Source: Bacillota bacterium
GTDB lineage: Bacteria > Bacillota > Clostridia > Lachnospirales > Lachnospiraceae
DNA length: 64,000 bases
Direction of reading: 5' to 3'
Assembly (NCBI GenBank): GCA_023439505.1
Contig: JAEXNR010000005.1
Span: forward strand, 100,263 to 164,262
Part shown: positions 18,731-27,117 of the stretch, piece after piece
Position numbering within the stretch: the first letter of the stretch is position 1
How the letters are laid out: each line of letters starts with the position of its first letter
Translations under genes and position numbers: made by a program
The notes under the pieces: model-generated
Database searches by the model: none
What the model was told of the DNA's origin: nothing
The model's input: the letters and a program-made list of their open reading frames with translations, nothing else

Positions 18731-21142
18731 ATGCAGGAAACCATCCATAAAGTTCAAATATCGGTTAGAAATCTGGTGGAATTCATCCTTAGAGCCGGGG
18801 ATCTGGATAATACAAAAACCAGAAGTGATGCAGATGCCATGCAGGCGGGAAGTAGAATCCATAGAAAGCTTCAGAAGCAGATGGGAGCGAATTATTCTGC
18901 GGAGGTAGCATTAAGTATTGTCATTCCCATTAGCCGGGAAGCGGTATCTCTGGAATTGACTATAGAAGGAAGAGCTGATGGCATCATTACAAATACAATA
19001 ATAGAAGACACGTATTCTGTGTTTCTATTAGAGGAAGAAGATCAAAATCCACCGGAAATAGTAATTGATGAGATTAAAGGGGTTTATATGGAACTGTCTC
19101 ATCTGAGTGAGCCTATTCCCGTCCATAGAGCGCAGGCGATGTGTTACGCATATATTTATGCCACTCAATATCAACAGGGCAGAATTGGTATACGACTTAC
19201 TTATTGTAATCTGGAGACGGAACTTCTGCGTTATTTCGATGAAACTTTGACCTATGCATATTTATCGGATTGGTTCGATCATTTGGTTGATGAATATAGT
19301 AAATGGGCAGTCTGGCAGATCAAATGGAATGAAAGAAGAAATACCGCTATTAAGGCACTTGCGTTTCCCTTTGATTACAGGGAAGGTCAGAAGGAGCTGG
19401 TGACGGGTGTTTATAAATCCATCCTTAGAAAGAAGAAGCTCTTTATAGAGGCGCCCACCGGTGTGGGGAAGACCATATCCACCGTGTATCCGGCTGTAAA
19501 AGCTTTGGGTGAGGGGATAGGGGAGAAGATTTTTTACCTGACCTCGAAGACAATTACAAGAACCGTGGCGGAGGATACCTTTCAGATTCTGGGGGAACGG
19601 GATCTGGCGTTGAAGGCTGTTACTATTACAGCAAAAGAAAAAATCTGTATTTTGGAAAAACCGGATTGCAATCCGGGCGCCTGCGAGCGGGCCAAAGGTC
19701 ATTTTGACAGAGTGAATGAAGCTGTATATGATCTCTTATTAAATGAAAATGAAATTAACAGAGACTTAATTTCACTGTATGCAGAAAAACACAGGGTGTG
19801 TCCCTTTGAGATGTGTCTTGATGTTACCCTGTGGTCGGATGCTGTGATCTGCGATTATAACTATGTCTTTGATCCCAATGTCTATCTCAGAAGATTTTTT
19901 ATGAGTGAGAAGCAAAATGATTATATCTTTTTGATTGATGAAGCGCATAATCTGGTGGAGAGGGCCAGAGAAATGTACAGTGCAGTGTTGTATAAGGATG
20001 ATCTTTTGGAAGTGAAACGATTAATTAAAAATGGCAGTAATAAATTTGCCAAGCAGCTGGAACTTTGCAATCATGATCTGTTGGTATTAAAAAGACAATG
20101 TGATGAATTTGAACTGGTAGAAAACCTGGATGGATTTTATATTCATCTGCTGTCCCTCAGGACAGAATACGAGGTGTTTTTACAGGAGCATGCCCATTTT
20201 GAGGGAAAGGAAACTGTTTTGGGGCTGTATCTTAACGTCAGACATTTTATGAATATATATGAACTTCATGATGATCGATACACAATCTATACGGATTATG
20301 ATGAACAGGGGAGATTTCGTATAAAGCTGCAGTGCATGGATCCTTCCAAAAATCTGCTTCGATTTATGGGAAAAGGAAGGAGTGCTATCCTCTTTTCGGC
20401 GACACTTCTTCCGATCCAGTATTATATGGAGCAATTGGGTGGCGGCAGTGAAGATTATGCCGTATATGCACCATCAACATTTTTACCGGAAAACCGTATC
20501 ATTATGGTTGGGAATGATGTTAGTATGAAATTCACCAGACGTAATGAAAAAGAATACCAAAAGATTGTTTCATATATCAGGGAATTTACGGATGCCAGAA
20601 TGGGAAATTATATGGTATTCTTTCCGTCCTATCAGGTACTGCAGAATGTCTTAGCGTTAGCCGAGGGTGAAATCGAGGGATTGGTGGTGCAAAGCAGTAA
20701 TATGACCGAGGAGGAGAAAGAGTTGTTTTTGGATGAATTTGTCGATACACCTGATAAAAGCAGAATTGGATTTTGCGTATTGGGCGGTGTTTTCAGTGAA
20801 GGAATAGATCTTAAGAACAATCGACTCATCGGAGTTGTGGTGGTTGGCACAGGACTTCCTATGGTATGCAATGAAAGAGAGCTGTTTCGTGGATATTTTG
20901 ATGAAATCAACGGTAAGGGATTCGATTATTCCTACCTGTATCAGGGTATGAATAAAGTGCTGCAATCTGCGGGAAGAGTGATAAGAACCAAGGAGGACAG
21001 AGGGGCCATATTGCTTCTTGATGAACGATTTTGCGGACAACAGTATTATAGTTTATTTCCCAGGGAATGGTTCCCGTTTATTACTGTAAATCAATATACC
21101 ATGAGAAAGGAATTGGAGCATTTCTGGTCCTCAGAAATGTAA
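18731..21142 (+). CDS. XPD/DinG-type superfamily 2 helicase with nuclease-like N-terminus
   Basis: About 803 residues. The N-terminal part (first 180) has a PD-(D/E)XK/Cas4-like arrangement: EIKG in VIDEIKGVYMELS, then HRAQAMCYAYIYA. Helicase motif I is EAPTGVGKTISTVYP near residue 245, followed by Cys residues that could hold an Fe-S cluster (CILEKPDC, GAC and later CPFEMC). The DEAH box IDEAHNLVERA is near 400, and motif VI-like QSAGRVIR lies near the C-terminus. This resembles DNA repair helicases annotated as DinG-like/Rad3 in clostridia. The start is uncertain: an in-frame ATG at 18695 would add twelve residues. Confidence 0.82.
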   Translation: MQETIHKVQISVRNLVEFILRAGDLDNTKTRSDADAMQAGSRIHRKLQKQMGANYSAEVALSIVIPISREAVSLELTIEGRADGIITNTIIEDTYSVFLLEEEDQNPPEIVIDEIKGVYMELSHLSEPIPVHRAQAMCYAYIYATQYQQGRIGIRLTYCNLETELLRYFDETLTYAYLSDWFDHLVDEYSKWAVWQIKWNERRNTAIKALAFPFDYREGQKELVTGVYKSILRKKKLFIEAPTGVGKTISTVYPAVKALGEGIGEKIFYLTSKTITRTVAEDTFQILGERDLALKAVTITAKEKICILEKPDCNPGACERAKGHFDRVNEAVYDLLLNENEINRDLISLYAEKHRVCPFEMCLDVTLWSDAVICDYNYVFDPNVYLRRFFMSEKQNDYIFLIDEAHNLVERAREMYSAVLYKDDLLEVKRLIKNGSNKFAKQLELCNHDLLVLKRQCDEFELVENLDGFYIHLLSLRTEYEVFLQEHAHFEGKETVLGLYLNVRHFMNIYELHDDRYTIYTDYDEQGRFRIKLQCMDPSKNLLRFMGKGRSAILFSATLLPIQYYMEQLGGGSEDYAVYAPSTFLPENRIIMVGNDVSMKFTRRNEKEYQKIVSYIREFTDARMGNYMVFFPSYQVLQNVLALAEGEIEGLVVQSSNMTEEEKELFLDEFVDTPDKSRIGFCVLGGVFSEGIDLKNNRLIGVVVVGTGLPMVCNERELFRGYFDEINGKGFDYSYLYQGMNKVLQSAGRVIRTKEDRGAILLLDERFCGQQYYSLFPREWFPFITVNQYTMRKELEHFWSSEM

Positions 21143-22012
21143 AGAATGATTGGTAAAGTAATATCTGCGATCTGATTCCAGAAAATTGCTCCCGCTGATG
21201 CTGCGATAAATAAAATTACAGAAATAATACCAGATAGCACCAAGGATACCACCGATAAATCCATAAATCAGATCGTCGATATCACAGCGGTTTCTATTGA
21301 TGAAATACTGTAATAGTTCTATTGACAGAGGGAGGAATATGACGGAGAAAAAACGGAGAAAGCGATGCTCTTTTCGAAGGAGTAGGGTAATATAATAACC
21401 GTAGGGAAGAAAGATCAGGATGCGGCTGCCAAGGTACGCCAAAATCTCACCCAACGGAGTCAGATCATAGAGATAATCCTCTATCATAGAAGAGAGAGTC
21501 AGAAATGGAGCAAAATTTGCGCTATGGGCAGAAGCAGCAGGAATAAAAGCAAAGGAATTCAATGCAAAGGAACCGTAGCCAAGAAGCGCAATATAACAGA
21601 TCAGAAAAAGAATGCTTGTGTTTCTGTAAAAGGACAGGAAATCCTGAATCCTTGTTCCATAGTCGAACATATTGCGAAGCAGACAATGTAACAGCGGGAT
21701 AAACCAATTGATAAATATGAGCCCAAGCAATACAAAAGAATACGGAATAACAGAAGTTTCTTTTCCATAATAGGTTAACAACGTGATGATGCTGCTGATA
21801 AACATAGTTAAGATGCTGTAGATAAAACAGGACTCATAGGTGGTAGATTGTTCTAACAGTAAGTGACAGCATAGCATAGATATCACCGCAGATATTCCAT
21901 AGATAAGATAAAAGTATGCAAAGAAATAGTATGCGCCAAATTGCACAATTATCGTAAAGATACTTAAAAAGACAATAATCGATGATGTCTGGATATTGGA
22001 TGTTCTTCGCAT
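21131..22012 (-). CDS. VanZ-like polytopic membrane protein
   Basis: A 293-residue membrane protein with about seven hydrophobic helices. The C-terminal half shows a VanZ-like pattern, with a conserved IELLQYFINRNRCDIDDLIYGFIGGILGA stretch near residues 235-265. VanZ gives low-level teicoplanin resistance in enterococci, but most relatives have no known role. Its 3' end overlaps the convergent helicase gene by 12 bases. A GAGGTGG ribosome binding site precedes the ATG at 22012. Confidence 0.7.
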   Translation of the reverse strand: MRRTSNIQTSSIIVFLSIFTIIVQFGAYYFFAYFYLIYGISAVISMLCCHLLLEQSTTYESCFIYSILTMFISSIITLLTYYGKETSVIPYSFVLLGLIFINWFIPLLHCLLRNMFDYGTRIQDFLSFYRNTSILFLICYIALLGYGSFALNSFAFIPAASAHSANFAPFLTLSSMIEDYLYDLTPLGEILAYLGSRILIFLPYGYYITLLLRKEHRFLRFFSVIFLPLSIELLQYFINRNRCDIDDLIYGFIGGILGAIWYYFCNFIYRSISGSNFLESDRRYYFTNHSLHF

Positions 22013-22028
22013 AATTCCACCTCTTTTG

Positions 22029-22955
22029 TTATAAGATTATTCTGTACTTTTCATCTGGACATGTTACTTTAATATGGGAGCAAACCAGAGGAACTTCACC
22101 GTCTGTATGTACGGCCATATTCTTCTCAGTTATGATTTCAATTTCTTTACAAGTGAATGTTTCCACTCCCTTATAGTTTATATGTTTTCCTGACAAAATG
22201 GTAGGAAGCAGGAACATAACCTTCCATTTGCCGAGCCCATGAACAAGACATATGCTTAATTTGCCATCTGTTGGGTCGGCATCCGGTGCGATTAATAAAC
22301 CGCCGCCTTCGTACTTATGTATCATATGAGACACCATCAGGACTTTATGGTAGGTGTTCTTTTTTTTGCCGTCTACAATTATAGTTGCATCTGCAGCTTT
22401 CACGGCAAATATTTGCTTGAGTGCGATTGCAAAATAAACAAACTTACCTGCGCCAAAGCGATTTAGCCGTTTCTTCAGAGTGGATTCCTGAACTTCAAGA
22501 CATACATTTGCATCATATCCGATCCCACTTGAGCAGGAAAACCTTCTAGGCCCAGAGTCACTTCCCTCAAAATTCACCACACCATAATCTAAATATTGGA
22601 ATTTAACAGGCTTTAAAATATTGGATAATGCTTTCAACGGATCTTTTGGAATATTTAAACTTCTTGCCAGATCGTTGCTGGAACCGGAAGGGATATATCC
22701 TAATAATACTTCGTTAAAATTGCGAATACCGTTAATTACTTCGTTCATAGTACCATCTCCGCCCAATACCACGATATTCTTAATCTCATCCGAATGGTCA
22801 CATAAATCACGGGTGATTTCAGTTGCATGTCCCATCGACTGAGTAAAGGTGGCTGTATAGGGGATATTTGTCCTGTCCAGTTCACTTTTTACAGTCCACC
22901 AATGATGAATGCCCTTACCTGAGCTTGATTTTGGGTTGATAATAAAATGATACAT
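22029..22955 (-). CDS. Diacylglycerol kinase family lipid kinase (YegS/BmrU type)
   Basis: A 308-residue lipid kinase. FIINPKSSSGKG at the start and VVLGGDGTMNEVINGI near residue 65 (the GGDGT nucleotide-binding motif) are diagnostic. The middle part has GIGYDANV, and the C-terminus follows the family's beta-sandwich pattern. It presumably phosphorylates diacylglycerol or a related lipid at the membrane. It lies 16 bases upstream of the VanZ-like gene in the same orientation, suggesting one transcript. Confidence 0.87.
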   Translation of the reverse strand: MYHFIINPKSSSGKGIHHWWTVKSELDRTNIPYTATFTQSMGHATEITRDLCDHSDEIKNIVVLGGDGTMNEVINGIRNFNEVLLGYIPSGSSNDLARSLNIPKDPLKALSNILKPVKFQYLDYGVVNFEGSDSGPRRFSCSSGIGYDANVCLEVQESTLKKRLNRFGAGKFVYFAIALKQIFAVKAADATIIVDGKKKNTYHKVLMVSHMIHKYEGGGLLIAPDADPTDGKLSICLVHGLGKWKVMFLLPTILSGKHINYKGVETFTCKEIEIITEKNMAVHTDGEVPLVCSHIKVTCPDEKYRIIL

Positions 22956-23205
22956 ATGTACGCTCCCCCTATGCTTATGCCTTATGATATAGAATAAATA
23001 TTATATGATAAAGTTTTCATTGTCAATGACTAGAAGCGACAAGAACTAAAACATTTATATGATAAGGGAAAAATAAATATATTATATTACATTTCGTATC
23101 ATGCGAGGTAATACAGGCACCGAATTGTCCTCTATTCATACTATATATAGAACAACAAAGCACGCAGCATGTTGCTCATCAAAGTTGTGAAAGGAGAGAG
23201 TATTT

Positions 23206-23634
23206 ATGGATAGACGGATGTATCGCGGAAACATGGGAAATAACATGGGAAATAACATGGGATGTAATAGAAATAATGCTCCATATAGACCTAATGACCC
23301 TGTTTGCGGTGATGTTTGCGGAGGCTATATGCCAGAGGAAGATTTCAGAAAAGACATCTGTGACAGAAGAGACATTTCTGACAGAAAAGACGCTTGTGAC
23401 AGAAAAGACCCTTGTGACAGAAAAGATGTTTGCGACAGAAGAGACCCTTGCGATAGAAAAGATCCTTGTGACAGAGAAGATTTCGCAAACGAACTGGATC
23501 GTTTTCCTATCGGAATGTGTTATGTTCCTTGGCAGTGCTTTAGAAACTTGTATGATAATGAATTTACAGCTCTGTGTAATGGAACCATTTTCAAAGAACT
23601 TGACTTAAAATGGTATGGAGGAGGATGTAAATAG
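23206..23634 (+). CDS. cotJA: Spore coat-associated protein CotJA with expanded hexapeptide repeat
   Basis: 142 residues. The C-terminal 45 (FPIGMCYVPWQCFRNLYDN, then CNGTIFKELDL) are the CotJA domain. The N-terminal extension contains GNNMGNNMG repeats and about eight hexads of the form DRKDPC (residues 46-93), which almost double the usual size of about 80 residues. CotJA, CotJB and CotJC form a coat complex made in the mother cell under sigma-E in Bacillus. A CATACTAT box at 23137-23144 resembles a sigma-E -10, but I saw no convincing -35. The ATG has AAAGGAGAG upstream. Confidence 0.85.
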   Translation: MDRRMYRGNMGNNMGNNMGCNRNNAPYRPNDPVCGDVCGGYMPEEDFRKDICDRRDISDRKDACDRKDPCDRKDVCDRRDPCDRKDPCDREDFANELDRFPIGMCYVPWQCFRNLYDNEFTALCNGTIFKELDLKWYGGGCK

Positions 23635-23635
23635 G

Positions 23636-23893
23636 ATGGATGCTAATAATAGAGAAAAATTATTCAAATGTATTATGGCAACAAGTTTTGTAATGGATGA
23701 CCTAAGACTATTCCTGGATACACACCCTACCGACCAGGCAGCGCTGGATTACTGGGAAAAGGTTCAGAGAGTTAGAAATGCTGCTGTTGACGAATATACC
23801 AAGTGCTTCGGACCAATCAGTATGTATGATGTTGATGTAAAAAATAAATGGACCTGGATTAATGAACCATGGCCTTGGGAAGGAAGGTGCTAG
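23636..23893 (+). CDS. cotJB: Spore coat protein CotJB
   Basis: An 85-residue spore coat protein with the CotJB pattern: CIMATSFVMDDLRLFLDTHP, then YWEKVQRVRNAAVDEYTKCFGP, and a C-terminal WTWINEPWPWEG. ATG 23636 follows GGAGGAGG; an overlapping in-frame ATG at 23615 would add seven residues and overlap cotJA. It is followed immediately by the 5' fragment of cotJC (ATG 23897). Confidence 0.9.
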   Translation: MDANNREKLFKCIMATSFVMDDLRLFLDTHPTDQAALDYWEKVQRVRNAAVDEYTKCFGPISMYDVDVKNKWTWINEPWPWEGRC

Positions 23894-23896
23894 TGT

Positions 23897-24010
23897 ATGT
23901 GGAGTTATGAAAAAAGACTGCAATGTCCGGTTAATATCAGACAATGTAACCCTAAGCTTGCTATGGTTATCATGAGTCAATACGGTGGGCCTTATTGCAT
24001 TTGCATATAG
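23897..24010 (+). pseudogene. cotJC: cotJC 5' fragment, interrupted by a recombinase-bearing element
   Basis: Codons 1-32 of the manganese-catalase-like coat protein CotJC (MWSYEKRLQC, then LAMVIMSQYGGP) are followed by five element-encoded residues (YCICI) and a stop. The rest of cotJC is at 43,507-44,023. Joining 23,897-23,988 with 43,507-44,023 gives exactly 609 bases, an in-frame 202-residue protein of normal CotJC length (about 190 in Bacillus). The gene is therefore split rather than decayed: no other lesion is visible in either half. It is listed as a pseudogene only because it is not contiguous in this state of the genome. Confidence 0.92.
23978..24009 (+). other. attL of the cotJC element
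   Basis: The 14-base CAATACGGTGGGCC (23978-23991) matches CAATATGGTGGACC at the right end (43496-43509) except at two positions. The identical GGTGG (23984-23988) lies between these differences. Just inside the element, a 17-base arm TATTGCATTTGCATATA (23993-24009) is the exact reverse complement of 43484-43500. Confidence 0.82.
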
Positions 24011-24030
24011 ATTGAATCCTAACATTACAG

Positions 24031-25407
24031 TTAACCTAAGAATTTTGCTAGTGGATTTAAAACTTTTTTAGCAATAGAAACCAATTTTAATTGAGGCGAT
24101 TCCCATTTTTCTATTTCATATTCCCAATCTTTTAAGATTTCCTTTAGTTTATAATGATGTTTATCAAAATCAATTCCTTTAGAAATAGAACTATAAAGAG
24201 CACGATAAAATGAAGAAGCACTTAAAATTGTATCATCCAAATTTTTTATATATTTAGGGATACTAGAATTATAGAGATTTAATTTAATTAAGTTTTCAGG
24301 TCTATATTTTTCGAATCGACTTAATCGTATTTCTTTAAGGTGATTTACATCATTTTTAAGTTGTTTTATGTAATCTGAATATATTTGGTTTTTTAATATA
24401 GTAAATTCATAAATAGCCATAGCTCTCCAAAAAGAATGTAATACTGATTTTCGCTCACGTAATATATTGTACATGTATAATATTCCTTGCTTTGATGAAA
24501 GCAATTTTTCATCATATGCATTAGTATTAAATTCTTCATATTTGCTATCAAATAAATGAGATGAAACATCAGTAATATTTAAATCTGAAACGAATGAATA
24601 TGCAGTATGCCAATTTTCTGTTCGGTTTTTTATATGTGTGCCATCGTTAAATATTGAAATTGAAATTTCGTCTATAACTTTTTGGTGGAGCTCATTAAGA
24701 GACATTTTACCTAGTTTACTTGACCAAATCCATTTGTTGTTTTTTCTCCAAGGTTTTGTCTCATTAACCAGAGGCATAATCTCGTTAGGTTTAATACTAT
24801 TAATACCTCTTAAGGATATCGCATATTGTATTATAATATATCCACTTGGATAAATATGTATAAACATTCTTCCCTTTGCTTTACACCCACCTTCTCCATC
24901 GGCCTTAAGGTTGAGAGGGGGCCTTAATTCAAAATACAGGTTATTCATTCTTTGATCTGGTATATTTGGTTTGAAACCAAAATACTCTTCATCATTATCA
25001 AAAAATTTATATATATCATTTTGAACTTTCTGTCCTGCATCCCAATACCGTACGCGTTTTCCAATTAAGAAAGCATACTTCTGCTTTTCGAAAGCATAAT
25101 CTTTAAAATAAGCTGTTCTAGTATTAATACAAATTTGTCCAAGATTACTGATAAAAGGAGCAGACTTTATAGGGATTGGGTTGAAATCCCCAGGTAATAA
25201 ATATTCATCTGTTACATTCCAATATTTTAAAATGGGATTAGTATGCACTCGATAGTAATCGTAAATAACTGTACTCATATCTGAAAAACATTTTTTACTG
25301 TTAAAAATGCTTTCAAAACTTGGTCTCAATTCTCCATCATGATTAAATGGTATCGGACCAAGTGATAGTACTTGAGATTGAACGATATATACTGAACGAG
25401 ATTTCAT
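24031..25407 (-). CDS. Hypothetical protein next to attL
   Basis: A 458-residue soluble protein that I do not recognise. It begins MKSRSVYIVQSQVLSLGPIPF, and its first half is rich in aromatic residues and beta-like. The last 130 residues look helical (KNQIYSDYIKQLKNDVNHLKE). There is no signal peptide, membrane helix or obvious catalytic motif. The start at 25407 follows AGGTAGGTGATT; a longer start at 25437 is less likely. It is the gene nearest attL, beyond the recombinase, a position often taken by cargo in integrated elements. A defence or excision-control role would be a guess. Confidence 0.6.
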   Translation of the reverse strand: MKSRSVYIVQSQVLSLGPIPFNHDGELRPSFESIFNSKKCFSDMSTVIYDYYRVHTNPILKYWNVTDEYLLPGDFNPIPIKSAPFISNLGQICINTRTAYFKDYAFEKQKYAFLIGKRVRYWDAGQKVQNDIYKFFDNDEEYFGFKPNIPDQRMNNLYFELRPPLNLKADGEGGCKAKGRMFIHIYPSGYIIIQYAISLRGINSIKPNEIMPLVNETKPWRKNNKWIWSSKLGKMSLNELHQKVIDEISISIFNDGTHIKNRTENWHTAYSFVSDLNITDVSSHLFDSKYEEFNTNAYDEKLLSSKQGILYMYNILRERKSVLHSFWRAMAIYEFTILKNQIYSDYIKQLKNDVNHLKEIRLSRFEKYRPENLIKLNLYNSSIPKYIKNLDDTILSASSFYRALYSSISKGIDFDKHHYKLKEILKDWEYEIEKWESPQLKLVSIAKKVLNPLAKFLG

Positions 25408-25588
25408 ACAATCACCTACCTTATACGATAATATCAATGATAGGATATAGGGCTAACCTATATCCCTAATATAACCATTCTAAAGGTAGTTGCTTATCTC
25501 ATTGATATTAAATACATATTAACAAATGAGAATAAAAAAAGCAATAATACAATTGGAAAAAGCTAGAATATTCATAATGAATTGTTTA

Positions 25589-27025
25589 TTATGAATAATA
25601 AAAATAAATATCAATATTCTCTTTTTTCTTATCATAGATAATCTTCTTCACAATTGTCTTAATGGCTGCATTCTTGGTCAATTTATCAGCGTCAGAGGTA
25701 AGGATAGAGTATACAGATATCATTCTGTCCAGCATGAGATTCTTGGTTGCCTTGGTCTTTTTCTTCGTCAGGGTATTCTGCATCCGGCTTTCTATATCCT
25801 GTCTTTCTGCTTCCAGTCTTTCTTTGCTTGCTTTATATTCCTCCATGGAATCTATTCCGTTGATATATGCATCCTTAATTCTCTTTTCCTTTTGCTCCAG
25901 CTTCTTTAAATTCGATCTAAGAATATCGTTATTGAGACTTAGATCTGGGATAACAATTTCATAATCAAATTTCTTACTCTCAATCAATCCCCTTAATAAA
26001 TCGATAACAGCCTTTTCAATTTTGGTATAACTTACATAATGGGATTCATTACATTTACCTTTCGCATAATTATTACACTGGAACCCTCCGGCAGAGCCAC
26101 CTGATACCATTACACCGTTGCAATTGCTGCAGATCAGCAGGCTGCTAAGCCAGTGCGATAATATAATATCCGGTTTAGCATATCTTGGCTGGTATTCCTT
26201 TAATAACTTCTCATTGGCCTGTTCCCAGAGATCCTCTGATATGATTGGTTCGTGATCGCCCTTCTTGATGATCAATTCCGTGTCGTGATTCTTCTGTTCT
26301 CTCAGATCAGTCTTGCCGTTAGGATTCCAGCGTACCCAGCCTTTGTATACCGGATTTTGAATGATGTAACGGACGGTACGGTTCTCAAACTTATTCCCTC
26401 TGGTAGTATTCAGCCCCATCTCATTTAATTTGCGGGCAATGGCAAAGAAGCTCTTTGATCCATTCAGATACATATCAAAGATAGATCTGATAACGGCTGC
26501 ATTCTCTTCCTGGAGGATGAGCTGGCCATCCTTCATCTCATAACCCAAGGGGGCGATCGACTGGTATTCTCCACGCAGCGCCTTCTCTGTCATACCCTTC
26601 TTGACTTCCTCTGACAGGCGGATCGAATAGTATTCATCCATCCATTCAATGATACGCTCAATAAGCGTACCAAACGGGCCGTCAATGATAGGCTCCGATA
26701 CACTTATAACATCCACATTATTACGGTGGAGTAATGACTTGTATACGATGCTTTCTTCCTGATTCCTGGCGAACCGGGAGTACTTCCAGACAAGGATCAC
26801 GTCAAAGGGACGGTCCTTGGATTTGGCAAGTCCAATCATGTGCTGGAACTGAGGACGCTTGTCTGCTTTCTTACCGGAGATGCCATCATCAATGAAGATA
26901 AACTCATTGGATATGATCATATCATGCTTAGCAGCATAATCTGAAAGCAGACGCTTTTGAGCGTCCGGAGAATATTCAACTTGATCGTCAGTACTGACGC
27001 GTATGTAGAGGGCAGCTGTTTGCAT
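25589..27025 (-). CDS. Large serine recombinase of the cotJC element
   Basis: 478 residues. The N-terminal resolvase domain has the catalytic Ser11 in LYIRVSTDDQ and the conserved Arg in KYSRFARNQEE. The recombinase domain (about residues 160-260) includes GYEMKDGQL and NPVYKGWVRWN. A zinc-ribbon (CSNCNG, then FQCNNYAKGKC) is followed by a coiled-coil tail (about 370-430). All parts are intact, as in site-specific integrases of phages and in SpoIVCA of skin. It lies 1.6 kb from attL and is the obvious candidate for insertion into, and excision from, cotJC. Expression in the mother cell would be needed to restore cotJC; no promoter evidence for that was found. Confidence 0.92.
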   Translation of the reverse strand: MQTAALYIRVSTDDQVEYSPDAQKRLLSDYAAKHDMIISNEFIFIDDGISGKKADKRPQFQHMIGLAKSKDRPFDVILVWKYSRFARNQEESIVYKSLLHRNNVDVISVSEPIIDGPFGTLIERIIEWMDEYYSIRLSEEVKKGMTEKALRGEYQSIAPLGYEMKDGQLILQEENAAVIRSIFDMYLNGSKSFFAIARKLNEMGLNTTRGNKFENRTVRYIIQNPVYKGWVRWNPNGKTDLREQKNHDTELIIKKGDHEPIISEDLWEQANEKLLKEYQPRYAKPDIILSHWLSSLLICSNCNGVMVSGGSAGGFQCNNYAKGKCNESHYVSYTKIEKAVIDLLRGLIESKKFDYEIVIPDLSLNNDILRSNLKKLEQKEKRIKDAYINGIDSMEEYKASKERLEAERQDIESRMQNTLTKKKTKATKNLMLDRMISVYSILTSDADKLTKNAAIKTIVKKIIYDKKKENIDIYFYYS

Positions 27026-27117
27026 ATGATTTCCTTTCAAAGCGAAGTGTTATAATAATTAATAATGACTGACTAAGGGTGAACTAAATGACTAGATATT
27101 GAACCTAATAAAGTAAA

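Noticed and set aside
23276..23608. Second long frame across the CotJA repeats
   Set aside because: It is the +1 frame of the 18-base repeats; no ribosome binding site and no family, while the frame at 23206 carries the CotJA domain.
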